DNA of 64,000 nt. Source: Phytoactinopolyspora halotolerans (GTDB taxonomy: Bacteria > Actinomycetota > Actinomycetes > Jiangellales > Jiangellaceae). The stretch is taken from assembly GCF_010550675.1 (NCBI RefSeq), contig NZ_JAAGOA010000005.1, positions 62,001 through 126,000 of the forward strand, given 5' to 3'. Positions 8,781-16,836 of the stretch are shown here, in pieces. Made by a program: the position numbers and the translations under genes. Every line of letters begins with the position of its first letter. Within the stretch, counting starts at the first letter, position 1. The notes under the pieces are model-generated. The model was given only the letters and a program-made list of their open reading frames with translations, had not been told where the DNA came from and did not search any database.

Positions 8781-9635
8781 CCGGCCAGCTTTGCCGCATA
8801 TCCGACGGCCAGCAGAGTGTTCGGGCGCGTCATCGCCCCAGCCGTCCTCTCGGCGCTCTTCGCCGCCCCGCTCTGGTTCATGATCGTCGGATCGCTGCGT
8901 CCCGCCGGCCTGCCGCCGCCGCGCACGCTCGAGCTCGTCCCGCCGGAGCCGACGCTCGCCGCCTACCAGCGGCTCGGGGAGTTGATGCCGCTGTTCACCT
9001 ACCTCGGCAACTCGGCCCTTGTGGTGGCCATCGGCGTCCCTGTGACGGTGGGGGTGGCCGCCATCACCGGATTCGGAGTCCGGCTGCTGGCCGCGGCCGA
9101 CCGTCGCCGAGCGCTTCTGGCGCTCCTCGTGGTACTGCTCGTGCCGGTCACCGCCGTATGGGCCACCAGGTTCGAGGTGTTCCGGTTGGTGGGTGTCGTG
9201 GACACCTACATCCCGCTACTCGCGCCGGCGTTGCTCGCGGTGAGTCCCTTCCTGATCCTGCTGTACGCCTGGAGCTACGGCGGCATACCCGACAGCCAGC
9301 TGCACGCGGCCCGTTTGGAGGGCGCCGGCTGGCTGACGATCTGGCGCCGGCTGGCCCTCCCGCAGGTCCGGCCGGCGACGCTGGCCGCCGCCGTGCTCGC
9401 GTTCACCTTTCATTGGGGGAACTTCATCGACCCGTTGCTCTATCTGCATAGCGGCGACCGCTACACCCTCCCGCTGGGCCTGCAGTTCCTGCGGCTGCTC
9501 AACCCCACGGACTGGCCCGTGCTCATGGCCGGGTGCGTCGTCGCGACGCTGCCCTGCGTCGCCGTCTTCCTGCTGGCTCAGCGGATCCTGCTGAGCGACG
9601 ACCCGTTGGCCGCACTCCGAGGAGGACGACGTTGA
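8778..9635 (+). CDS. Carbohydrate-type ABC transporter permease (MalG/ThuG-like)
   Basis: 285 residues from GTG 8778, with six hydrophobic segments of the binding-protein-dependent permease fold. The EAA loop is ARLEGAGWLTIWRRLALPQ. It belongs to the CUT1 permease family that pairs with MalF-like proteins. Placing the MalG-type permease first, ahead of the binding protein, is uncommon. The stop TGA overlaps the next gene's TTG start (TTGA), so the two are translationally coupled. The substrate is not identifiable, though a sugar or glycerol phosphate is typical. Confidence 0.88.
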   Translation: MPASFAAYPTASRVFGRVIAPAVLSALFAAPLWFMIVGSLRPAGLPPPRTLELVPPEPTLAAYQRLGELMPLFTYLGNSALVVAIGVPVTVGVAAITGFGVRLLAAADRRRALLALLVVLLVPVTAVWATRFEVFRLVGVVDTYIPLLAPALLAVSPFLILLYAWSYGGIPDSQLHAARLEGAGWLTIWRRLALPQVRPATLAAAVLAFTFHWGNFIDPLLYLHSGDRYTLPLGLQFLRLLNPTDWPVLMAGCVVATLPCVAVFLLAQRILLSDDPLAALRGGRR

Positions 9636-10930
9636 CCCGCTCCGCGCTCGCTCGCGCCTGCGTCTGTGCCCTGGTGCCGATCTCCGTCGCCGCCTGCTCC
9701 GGCGGCTCTGCCGCGCCGCCGGAGCAGGCGGAGGTCTCCGTGGTGCTCTTCGGCGACGCCGAAGAGGTGGCCGGCTACGAGACACTGGTGGACGCGTTCG
9801 AGTCGGCCAACGACGACGTCGACATCGCGCTCTCCCCCGTCGCCACTCAGGACGACCTCATGGCCAGACTGACCACATCGTTCGCCGGCGGGAGCCCGCC
9901 CGACGTGTTCCTGCTGAACTTCCGGCGCTACGGCCAGTTCGCCGCACAGGGCGTCATCGAGCCGGTCCAGGCCCACCTCGACCGCAGCGATGTGCTCGAC
10001 GAGAGCGACTTCAGCCCGGCGGCGCTGGACGCGTTCCGGTTCGACGGCGAAGAGCTCACCTGCCTGCCGCAGAACCTGTCGTCACTGGTCGTGTACTACA
10101 ACGCCGACATGTTCGAGGCGGCCGGCGTCCCGCCGCCGGCGGCCGGCTGGAACTGGGACGACTTCCTGACCGCGGCGCAGGCGCTCACCGCGGACGGCAC
10201 ATACGGCCTGGGCGTGCAGCCCTCGCTGATCCGGCTGGCACCGTTCGTCTGGTCGAATGGCGGCGACGTCGTCGACCACCCCGACCGGCCTACGACGTTG
10301 ACTCTCACCGGCGACGCCGATCCGGCCGCGCGCGAGGCAGTCGACTGGTTCCTCGATCTCCAGCTCGTGCACGGAGTGGTCCCGCCGGACGCCGAGGAGC
10401 AGAGCGAGTCCAGTGAGGCCAGATTCCTGCGCGGCACCCTCGGCATGTATCTGAGCAGCCGGGTCGCCGTGCCCACCTTGCGCACCATCGACTCCTTCAG
10501 CTGGGACGTCACGCCGCTGCCCGTCGCACCCGGTGGAGAACCGGCGTCGATCCTGCACAGCGACGCCTACTGCATGAGCGCCGACCGTCCCGACCACACC
10601 GCGGCCTGGCGGTTCATCGAGTTCGCGATGGGTGTCGAGGGGCAGGAGATCCTGGCCGAGTCCGGGCGCACGGTGCCGTCCCGGCTCGATGTCGCTCGTT
10701 CCGACGTCTTCACGGAGCCCGATCAGCCGCCCGCGTCGTCGCACGTATATCTCGACGCGGAGCCGCACCTGCGCGCGACCCCGCGCACCGCCGCCTGGCC
10801 ACGGGTGGAACGGGAGGCGAACACCCTGCTGGAGGAGGTGTTCTACGGAAGGATCGACCGTGAGGAAGGGCTGCGGCGGCTGGACGAGGAGCTCCGTCCG
10901 CTGTTCGAACTCACCGTGGAAGGGCGGTGA
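9632..10930 (+). CDS. Extracellular solute-binding lipoprotein, family 1 (sugar type)
   Basis: 432 residues from TTG 9632, chosen because AGGAGG lies upstream and because it gives a proper lipoprotein signal ending SVAAC (Cys about 22). The earlier in-frame ATG at 9533 would put 33 charged residues before the signal and lie inside the permease gene. Family 1 hallmarks are PPDVFLLNFRRYGQFA, LVVYYNADMFEAAG and WNWDDFLTAAQALT. It is anchored outside the membrane and feeds the two permeases of this operon. Confidence 0.9.
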   Translation: MTRSALARACVCALVPISVAACSGGSAAPPEQAEVSVVLFGDAEEVAGYETLVDAFESANDDVDIALSPVATQDDLMARLTTSFAGGSPPDVFLLNFRRYGQFAAQGVIEPVQAHLDRSDVLDESDFSPAALDAFRFDGEELTCLPQNLSSLVVYYNADMFEAAGVPPPAAGWNWDDFLTAAQALTADGTYGLGVQPSLIRLAPFVWSNGGDVVDHPDRPTTLTLTGDADPAAREAVDWFLDLQLVHGVVPPDAEEQSESSEARFLRGTLGMYLSSRVAVPTLRTIDSFSWDVTPLPVAPGGEPASILHSDAYCMSADRPDHTAAWRFIEFAMGVEGQEILAESGRTVPSRLDVARSDVFTEPDQPPASSHVYLDAEPHLRATPRTAAWPRVEREANTLLEEVFYGRIDREEGLRRLDEELRPLFELTVEGR

Positions 10931-10933
10931 CCG

Positions 10934-11962
10934 ATGCGCCGCGAGCATGCGCCGGCCCTGCCGGGCGGAATCCGTCTGCAGGCATTGACCAAGACGTACG
11001 GTCGGGTCTCGGCGGTGGACGGCGTCGACCTGGAGGTGGCCGTCGGGGAGTTCGTCACGGTGGTGGGTCCGTCGGGCTCGGGGAAGTCCACTCTGTTGCG
11101 GCTGATCGCCGGTCTGGAGGCGCCGGACGTGGGCGGGGTCTGGATCGACGGGCTCGACATGAGTCGTGTGCCGCCGCATCGGCGCTCCGTGGCCTTGGTC
11201 TTCCAGGACTACGCGCTCTACCCGCATCTGACCGTGGTGGAGAACATCCTGTTCGGGCTGCGTGTCCGGCGGGTTCCGCGGGCTGAAGCGCGACGCCAGG
11301 CGGGCGAGGCGGCCGAGCAACTGGGCCTGGCCGACGTGCTCGACCGATATCCCGACCAGTTGTCGGGTGGCCAGCGGCAACGGGTGGCGCTCGCCCGGGC
11401 GCTGGTGCGCGCGCCGAGCGCTTACCTCCTGGATGAGCCGCTGGCCGGCCTCGACGCGCAGCTACGGCTCTCCACCCGCGCCGACCTGCTGGCCTTGCAC
11501 CGCGATCTCGGCGCCACCACGGTCCATGTGACCCATGACCAGGCGGAGGCGATGACGCTCGGCGACCGGGTGGTGATCATGGCCGGCGGACGGATCCGGC
11601 AGGCGGGTCCGCCGCAGGAGGTGTACGACCGCCCGGCGGACACGTTCGTCGCCGGTTTCCTCGGCAGTCCGCCGATGAACATCGTGCCCGGCGGGGGCGT
11701 CTTGGGCGGCGGCGCCGCGACACGCGTCGGGGTGCGCCCGGAGGATCTGCGCGTCGACGACGACGGCCCGATCGAGACCACGCTTGAGGCCGTGGAGAGC
11801 CTGGGCAATGAGACCATACTGGTCACCCGGTGTGCGGACGGCACCCGGCTGGTGGCACGCGCCGCACCGCGGCTGGGACTGGCCGCCGGCGATCCGGTCC
11901 GGCTGTGCCCGGACCCCGAACGCATTCACCTGTTCGACGCGAACAGCGGGCGCCGTGTATGA
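10934..11962 (+). CDS. Sugar-type ABC transporter ATP-binding protein (MsmK/UgpC-like)
   Basis: 342 residues. Walker A GPSGSGKS is at residues 45-52, Q-loop VFQDYALYPHLTV, signature LSGGQRQR, Walker B YLLDEPLAGLDA, H-loop VTHDQAEA. The C-terminal TOBE region (about 235-342) marks the MalK/UgpC/MsmK class. ATG 10934 begins three bases after the preceding stop. Many actinobacteria power several sugar importers with a single MsiK; here the operon carries its own ATPase. The stop overlaps the next start (ATGA). Confidence 0.93.
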   Translation: MRREHAPALPGGIRLQALTKTYGRVSAVDGVDLEVAVGEFVTVVGPSGSGKSTLLRLIAGLEAPDVGGVWIDGLDMSRVPPHRRSVALVFQDYALYPHLTVVENILFGLRVRRVPRAEARRQAGEAAEQLGLADVLDRYPDQLSGGQRQRVALARALVRAPSAYLLDEPLAGLDAQLRLSTRADLLALHRDLGATTVHVTHDQAEAMTLGDRVVIMAGGRIRQAGPPQEVYDRPADTFVAGFLGSPPMNIVPGGGVLGGGAATRVGVRPEDLRVDDDGPIETTLEAVESLGNETILVTRCADGTRLVARAAPRLGLAAGDPVRLCPDPERIHLFDANSGRRV

Positions 11963-12837
11963 CATCCCCGCGCAACGGCACCTCGACCGGGTGGGGGTTT
12001 CTCGCACCATACGGCGTGGCGGTCGTCCTGCTGATCGCGTTGCCGGCCGCGCTGAACATCGGCTACGCGTTCACCGACCACACCGGTCTGACCCGAGACC
12101 CGCAGTTCGTCGGCCTGGACAACGTGCGGCGGCTGACGGAGGACACGTTCTTCCTGGACAGCGTGGCGGCCTCGCTGTTCCACGTCACGTTGTCGGTGCC
12201 GTTGCGCCTGTTGGCAGCGGTGGGGCTGGGCCTGCTACTGGCCGCGCCGAGGCCGGGCGGCCGGTGGTATCGCACGGCCGTCTACCTGCCGACGGTGATC
12301 CCCGACGTGGCGCTCGCGGTGCTGTTCCTCTGGGTGCTCAACCCGCTGTACGGGCCGCTGAACCAGCTGCTCGGGTTGTTCGGGCATTCCGGCTTCAACT
12401 GGCTGGCCGATCCGGTCACGGCCCGGGTCGGGGTGGTGCTGATGCTGCTGTTTCCGATCGGGGAAGGGTTCGTGGTGGTGCTGGCCGCGCGCCGGATGCT
12501 CGACGGCCGGCTCTACGAGGCGGCGGCGCTGGAGGGCTGCGGCCCGCTCGGCCGGCTGCGCAGGATCACGCTTCCGCTGCTGGCGCCGGTCCTGGTGCTG
12601 CTCGCCGTCCGGGATACCGTCCTGACGCTGCAGGTCAACTTCGTGCCCGCGTATATCCTCACCGACGGCCGGCCCGCCAACGCCACCCTGTACCTCCCGG
12701 TGTACATCTTCGACCAGGCCTTCGAGTTCTCCGGCTTCGCGTACGCCGCCCTGATCAGCATCGTGCTGATGGCGATCACGGCGGCGATCATCGCGGCCCA
12801 GATGTTGACCGTGCGACGTTGGCGGGTGATGAGATGA
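11959..12837 (+). CDS. Carbohydrate-type ABC transporter permease (MalF/UgpA-like)
   Basis: 292 residues from ATG 11959. The first helix is at about residues 12-32, then the DHTGL segment, five more helices and the EAA loop AAALEGCGPLGRLRRITLP. It pairs with the MalG-like permease that opens the operon. It overlaps the ATPase stop by four bases and its own stop overlaps the next start by four. The longer in-frame extension back to 11830 lies inside the ATPase gene and is rejected. Confidence 0.9.
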   Translation: MTSPRNGTSTGWGFLAPYGVAVVLLIALPAALNIGYAFTDHTGLTRDPQFVGLDNVRRLTEDTFFLDSVAASLFHVTLSVPLRLLAAVGLGLLLAAPRPGGRWYRTAVYLPTVIPDVALAVLFLWVLNPLYGPLNQLLGLFGHSGFNWLADPVTARVGVVLMLLFPIGEGFVVVLAARRMLDGRLYEAAALEGCGPLGRLRRITLPLLAPVLVLLAVRDTVLTLQVNFVPAYILTDGRPANATLYLPVYIFDQAFEFSGFAYAALISIVLMAITAAIIAAQMLTVRRWRVMR

Positions 12838-13415
12838 CCGTTCGAGATGTGCGGGCGACGATGTGGACTGCGGCGATGTCCGCAGCCCGGGCCACAGCCC
12901 GGGCGGCCGTGCCAGCAGCCGTACCGTCCGTGGTGCCGGCCGTCGTCCTCGCGGTCCTCGCCGTCGTGCTCGCGTCGTGCGGCGGCACGTCCCCGGATCA
13001 GGATGCCGCCGCGGCGTCGGACCCGGCGGATCGTGCGGGGGCGATGCTGGACAATCTGCCGTCCTGCGATCGCGTGCCGATGGACGAGGAACCCGAGGTG
13101 AGCACGGATGCGGCCGGGGAGTTCCTCCCGGATGGAGCCCGCGTGACGTCCGCCCGGGAACAGGGGAACCTCACCTCGATCGAGGCGACCGTCCGCATGA
13201 CACCCCTCGACCTGCGTGCCGACTACGAGGGCCGCACCGACATCGAGATCCTCCGCATCGAGGATGAGGTGTTCGAGACCGAGGTGCTGGCCCGGACGGC
13301 GGGACGACGCATGTACCTACGGGCCACCGCACTCTGCGCGGACGGGACGGCGCTGAGCGCGGTGCTCGGTCCCGATTCCGACGACGCGGGTCTGCCGGAG
13401 TTCCAGAGCGACTGA
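12834..13415 (+). CDS. Small lipoprotein of unknown function at the end of the sugar ABC operon
   Basis: 193 residues from ATG 12834, sharing four bases with the preceding permease stop. An Ala/Arg-rich N-terminus leads to a hydrophobic stretch ending LASC, so the mature protein begins at Cys about residue 43. The mature part is acidic, has two further Cys (in the NLPSCDRVP and TALCADG segments) that could form a disulphide, and ends in a beta-strand-rich region. I recognise no family. Coupling to the transporter suggests an accessory role at the cell surface (inference). Confidence 0.75.
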   Translation: MTVRDVRATMWTAAMSAARATARAAVPAAVPSVVPAVVLAVLAVVLASCGGTSPDQDAAAASDPADRAGAMLDNLPSCDRVPMDEEPEVSTDAAGEFLPDGARVTSAREQGNLTSIEATVRMTPLDLRADYEGRTDIEILRIEDEVFETEVLARTAGRRMYLRATALCADGTALSAVLGPDSDDAGLPEFQSD

Positions 13416-13447
13416 CGCCGCGCAGACCGCACGGCCGCACCAACAAC

Positions 13448-13493
13448 GCAGCCGCACCATCAGCGCAACCGCAGCACCGGACGGCTGCGGCTG
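13448..13493 (+). terminator. Weak stem-loop after the sugar ABC operon
   Basis: CGCAGCCG (13448-13455) pairs with CGGCTGCG (13482-13489), and a shifted pairing with 13486-13493 is also possible. It lies about 30 bp after the lipoprotein stop. No U-tract follows. TATCCT at 13582-13587 is a possible -10 for the next gene, without a clear -35. Confidence 0.3.
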
Positions 13494-13626
13494 GGCGACT
13501 CGACACTTGTTCTAACCGTCCGCGGTGATTCCCAGCAGATGATCGGTGACGATCTCCCGCACCGCGCCTAGGGTGCGCAGGTATCCTACCGACCCCGCTC
13601 GTCCCGCGCTGGACAGGGAGGCACGC

Positions 13627-16017
13627 ATGAGATTCCGTGCTCGCTACCGCCGAAGTATCACGGTGGCGGCCATCGTCGCCCCGGTGGCCGCGTTGACGTT
13701 GACCGCGTCATTGATCTCCGCCGGCGATCAGCGGTCCTTGGCGACGACGACGCCCACCGGTCCGATGGAGCTGCCCGATGAGTGGATGGCCACGCAGCGG
13801 CTGAGTGACGGAAGCACGGAGCTGTCCGCCGAGACGTACGCCTCCGCCCGGGCGGAGGCGGCCGGCGTCGAGCTCCGCACCCGGAACATCTACCGCCACC
13901 TCGCCGACCAGGAGTGGGAGTTCTTCGGGCCGGGCAACATCGGCGGCCGCGTCGTCGACATCGCCGTCGACCCTGAGGTCGAGGATCAGATCTTCATCGC
14001 CGCCGCCTCCGGCGGAGTGTGGAGGTCGAGCGACGCCGGCATGACCTACGAACCCGTCTGGCCCGACGACTGGGTGCAGGGCATGGGTGCGGTCGCGATG
14101 ACCAGCGACGGGACCCTCTTTGCCGGCACGGGGGAGGCACAGCCGGGAGGCGGCTCCATCACCTTCGGCGGCGACGGCGTCTACCGGTCGCCCGATCGCG
14201 GCGAGACGTGGGAGCACGTGGGCCTCTCCGACAGCCACGCGATCGCGCGGTTCGCCATCGATCCCAGCGACGAGGACCGCATCTTCGCCGCGGCGACCGG
14301 CAACCTGTTCACCCCCGGCGGCGAACGCGGCGTGTACCTCAGCGAGGACGGCGGGGACACCTGGAACCAGGTTCTCCCCCCGCTGAACGACACCACCGGC
14401 GCCACCGAGGTCCTCATCGATCCGTCCGATCCGGACCGGGTGTACGCGGCGATGTGGGATCACCTCCGGGAACCGCATCAGCGCACCTACGGCGGACCCG
14501 GCTCGAGCCTCTGGCGTTCGGACGACGGCGGGCAGACCTGGCAGCGGATGACCGACGGGCTCCCCACCGACGACGACCAGGGTCGCTGGGGCATCGCGCT
14601 GGCGCCGAGCGATCCGCAGCGCCTCTACGCCTACGTCGGCACCGCGCTGGGCCCGTTCCGCGCGTTCTACCGCTCCGACGACGGCGGGGATACCTGGGAG
14701 CAGACGCCGGTCACCGCCGCGCAGGCGTCGCAGTCCACGTTCAGCTGGTGGTTCGGCAAGATATGGGTGGATCCGGCGGACAAGGACCACGTCTTCCTCG
14801 CCGGGGTGAATCTGATGCGTTCCACCGATGGCGCCATGTCCTTCAGCAGCTCCGGCGGCGTCCATGCCGACCAGCACAAGATGGCGTGGGATCCGGCGGT
14901 TCCCGACCGGGTGTATCTGGGCAACGACGGCGGCGTGTACCGGTCCGACGCCAACGGCGCGGGCGGCACCTGGACGAAGGCGACATACGAGCCGTACACG
15001 CAGTTCTACTCGGTGGACGTGGCCGAGACCGATCCTGCACTGCACGTCGGCGGCACCCAGGACAACGGCTGCAATCGAGGGTACGACGGCGTCGGTGGGC
15101 CGTGGGCGTCGATCGGCTGCGGCGACGGCCTGCAGGTGATCATCCATCCGGCGGACCCGACGATCGTCTTCGGCTGCAGCCAGTACGGATCCTGCTACCG
15201 CTCGGAGAACAGCGGCGGCACCCCACGCCAGAGCATCGGCGCGAACCAGACCACCTCGTCCCGGCGCAACTGGTTCACACCGCTGCAGTTCGACCCGAGC
15301 GACCCGGAGGTCATGTACTACGCGGGCAACATCGTCAACCGTTCCACCGACAACGGCCGTACCTGGGAGCCGATCAGCCCGGATCTGACCGGCGGCGGCC
15401 CGAACGATCCGGCCGGCTACCCGTGGGGAACCGTGACGACGGTGGCCGCGGCACCGACCGACGGCGACCGGCTCTACGCGGGCACCGACGACGGCAAGGT
15501 GTGGTGGACCGACGACCTCGGCGAGACCTGGACCGAAGTGGATCCGGGGCAGCTGCCCGGCACCTGGGTGACCCGGATCGCCGTGCACCCGGCGGACGAG
15601 AAGATCGCCTACGCCGCATTCTCCGGCTTCCGTTCCGGAAGCGATCGGCCGCACGTGATGGTGACCCAGGACGGCGGCACGACCTGGACCGACATCGGCC
15701 GTGGCCTGCCGGACGCGCCGGTGAACTCGGTGCTGCCGACGCCCGACGGGCTGTTGCTGGTCGGCACGGACGTCGGTGTGTACGTGTCGGCATGGAACGG
15801 CGGCGAGTGGGCGTCCCTGGGCGAGGACCTGCCGATGGCGGCGGTGCTGTACATGCGCTACCACGAGTCCACGCGTCAGCTCAGTGTCGCCACGTTCGGC
15901 CGCGGCATCTTCGACACGACGGTGCCGGTGTGCCGCGGCGCGTCGACCAGGTTGCCGCTGCGCGAGCCGGGCGTCGGCGTGCGCGGTGCCTTGTCCTCGT
16001 GCCGGGCGGCTCAGTGA
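13627..16017 (+). CDS. Secreted BNR/Asp-box beta-propeller protein (sialidase/VPS10-like fold)
   Basis: 796 residues from ATG 13627, with GGGAGG upstream. A signal peptide covers about residues 1-40. At least seven Asp-boxes (S/T-x-D-x-G-x-T-W) occur, among them SPDRGETW, SEDGGDTW, SDDGGQTW, SDDGGDTW, STDNGRTW, TDDLGETW and TQDGGTTW. This is the hallmark of seven- or ten-bladed BNR propellers as in sialidases, xyloglucanases and sortilin-like proteins. No sialidase Arg triad or FRIP motif is visible, so catalytic activity is uncertain. It carries no wall anchor and is probably released. The product may bind or degrade glycans or peptides. Confidence 0.85.
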   Translation: MRFRARYRRSITVAAIVAPVAALTLTASLISAGDQRSLATTTPTGPMELPDEWMATQRLSDGSTELSAETYASARAEAAGVELRTRNIYRHLADQEWEFFGPGNIGGRVVDIAVDPEVEDQIFIAAASGGVWRSSDAGMTYEPVWPDDWVQGMGAVAMTSDGTLFAGTGEAQPGGGSITFGGDGVYRSPDRGETWEHVGLSDSHAIARFAIDPSDEDRIFAAATGNLFTPGGERGVYLSEDGGDTWNQVLPPLNDTTGATEVLIDPSDPDRVYAAMWDHLREPHQRTYGGPGSSLWRSDDGGQTWQRMTDGLPTDDDQGRWGIALAPSDPQRLYAYVGTALGPFRAFYRSDDGGDTWEQTPVTAAQASQSTFSWWFGKIWVDPADKDHVFLAGVNLMRSTDGAMSFSSSGGVHADQHKMAWDPAVPDRVYLGNDGGVYRSDANGAGGTWTKATYEPYTQFYSVDVAETDPALHVGGTQDNGCNRGYDGVGGPWASIGCGDGLQVIIHPADPTIVFGCSQYGSCYRSENSGGTPRQSIGANQTTSSRRNWFTPLQFDPSDPEVMYYAGNIVNRSTDNGRTWEPISPDLTGGGPNDPAGYPWGTVTTVAAAPTDGDRLYAGTDDGKVWWTDDLGETWTEVDPGQLPGTWVTRIAVHPADEKIAYAAFSGFRSGSDRPHVMVTQDGGTTWTDIGRGLPDAPVNSVLPTPDGLLLVGTDVGVYVSAWNGGEWASLGEDLPMAAVLYMRYHESTRQLSVATFGRGIFDTTVPVCRGASTRLPLREPGVGVRGALSSCRAAQ

Positions 16018-16038
16018 GCCGAGCGGAGGGCGTGCCGC

Positions 16039-16722
16039 ATGCACGAGACCGGGCGCGACGGGTTGCCGTCCTTCGGCAGGCGCACCAGCCTGCGTGAGCA
16101 GGTCGCGGAGGCGCTACGTGCGGCCGTGGTCTCGGGTGAGATGAAGCCGGGGCAGGTCTACTCTGCCCCGGCGCTCGCCGCGCGCTTCGAGGTGTCCGCC
16201 ACGCCGGTACGGGAGGCCATGCTCGACCTCGCCAAGCAGGGACTTATCGAGGTCGTGCCGAACAAGGGTTTCCACGTCACGGCGGTATCGGACGGTGAGC
16301 TGGATCAGATCACCGAGATCCGCCTTCTGCTGGAGCCTCCCGCGGCCGCCAGAGCGGCGGAGCGGGCCACCGCCGAGCAGGTCCGTGCGCTGTTCCCACT
16401 CGCTCAGGCGATCGTGGACGCGGCGGCCGACGCGGACCTGATCAGGTACATCGAAGCGGACACCGAGTTCCATCGGCGACTGTTGGAGCTCGGCGGTAAT
16501 CTGCGGCTCGTGGCGGTGGTGACGGAGTTGCGGGCTCGGACCCGGCTGTACGGCCTGGCCGGGCTCGCCGAACGGGGGCTCCTGGAAGCCAGCGCGAAGG
16601 AGCATGTGACGATGTGTGATCACGTGGCGGCCGGGCGGGGCGTGGAGCTGAGCGAGCTGATGCACGTCCATATCGGTCACGTGCGCCGGGAGTGGGCCGG
16701 CCCGAAAGAGCGCACACAATGA
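16039..16722 (+). CDS. GntR-family transcriptional regulator with FCD effector domain
   Basis: 227 residues. The winged helix-turn-helix is at about residues 15-80 (LREQVAEALRAAVVSGEMKPG, then SATPVREAMLDLAKQGLIEVVPNKGF). An all-helical FCD domain follows, with the metal-binding pattern D/H of this fold (DTEFHRRLLELGGN). Proteins of this subfamily usually respond to carboxylates or amino-acid-derived ligands. It begins 21 bp after the propeller gene and may be co-transcribed with it. An AT-rich regulatory stretch follows. Confidence 0.9.
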   Translation: MHETGRDGLPSFGRRTSLREQVAEALRAAVVSGEMKPGQVYSAPALAARFEVSATPVREAMLDLAKQGLIEVVPNKGFHVTAVSDGELDQITEIRLLLEPPAAARAAERATAEQVRALFPLAQAIVDAAADADLIRYIEADTEFHRRLLELGGNLRLVAVVTELRARTRLYGLAGLAERGLLEASAKEHVTMCDHVAAGRGVELSELMHVHIGHVRREWAGPKERTQ

Positions 16723-16836
16723 CTGGTCACCTTTGTAACGTTTATCCGGCCTATAAGTATCTATCTTTGTAACATGTCATATGTCATACTGCAGATCACG
16801 TGAGCCAGCCCGCAGCTTTTCCTCGCAGGAGGCGTC
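16723..16836 (+). promoter_or_regulatory. AT-rich regulatory region upstream of the PucR-like gene
   Basis: This stretch is strikingly AT-rich for the genome. CTTTGTAAC occurs twice (16731-16739 and 16765-16773, 34 bp apart). ATGTCAT occurs twice back to back (16774-16787). TATAAG and TATCTAT give possible -10 elements. The direct repeats look like regulator half-sites on one helical face. AGGAGG at 16827-16832 is the ribosome site of the next gene. Confidence 0.55.

Noticed and set aside
8660-8926. 88-codon minus-strand open frame in the divergent ABC promoter region
   Set aside because: It overlaps the sugar permease gene and the promoter region and has no domain features.
13708-16044. 778-codon minus-strand open frame opposite the propeller gene
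   Set aside because: The plus strand shows clear Asp-box repeats and a signal peptide; the minus frame is a shadow.
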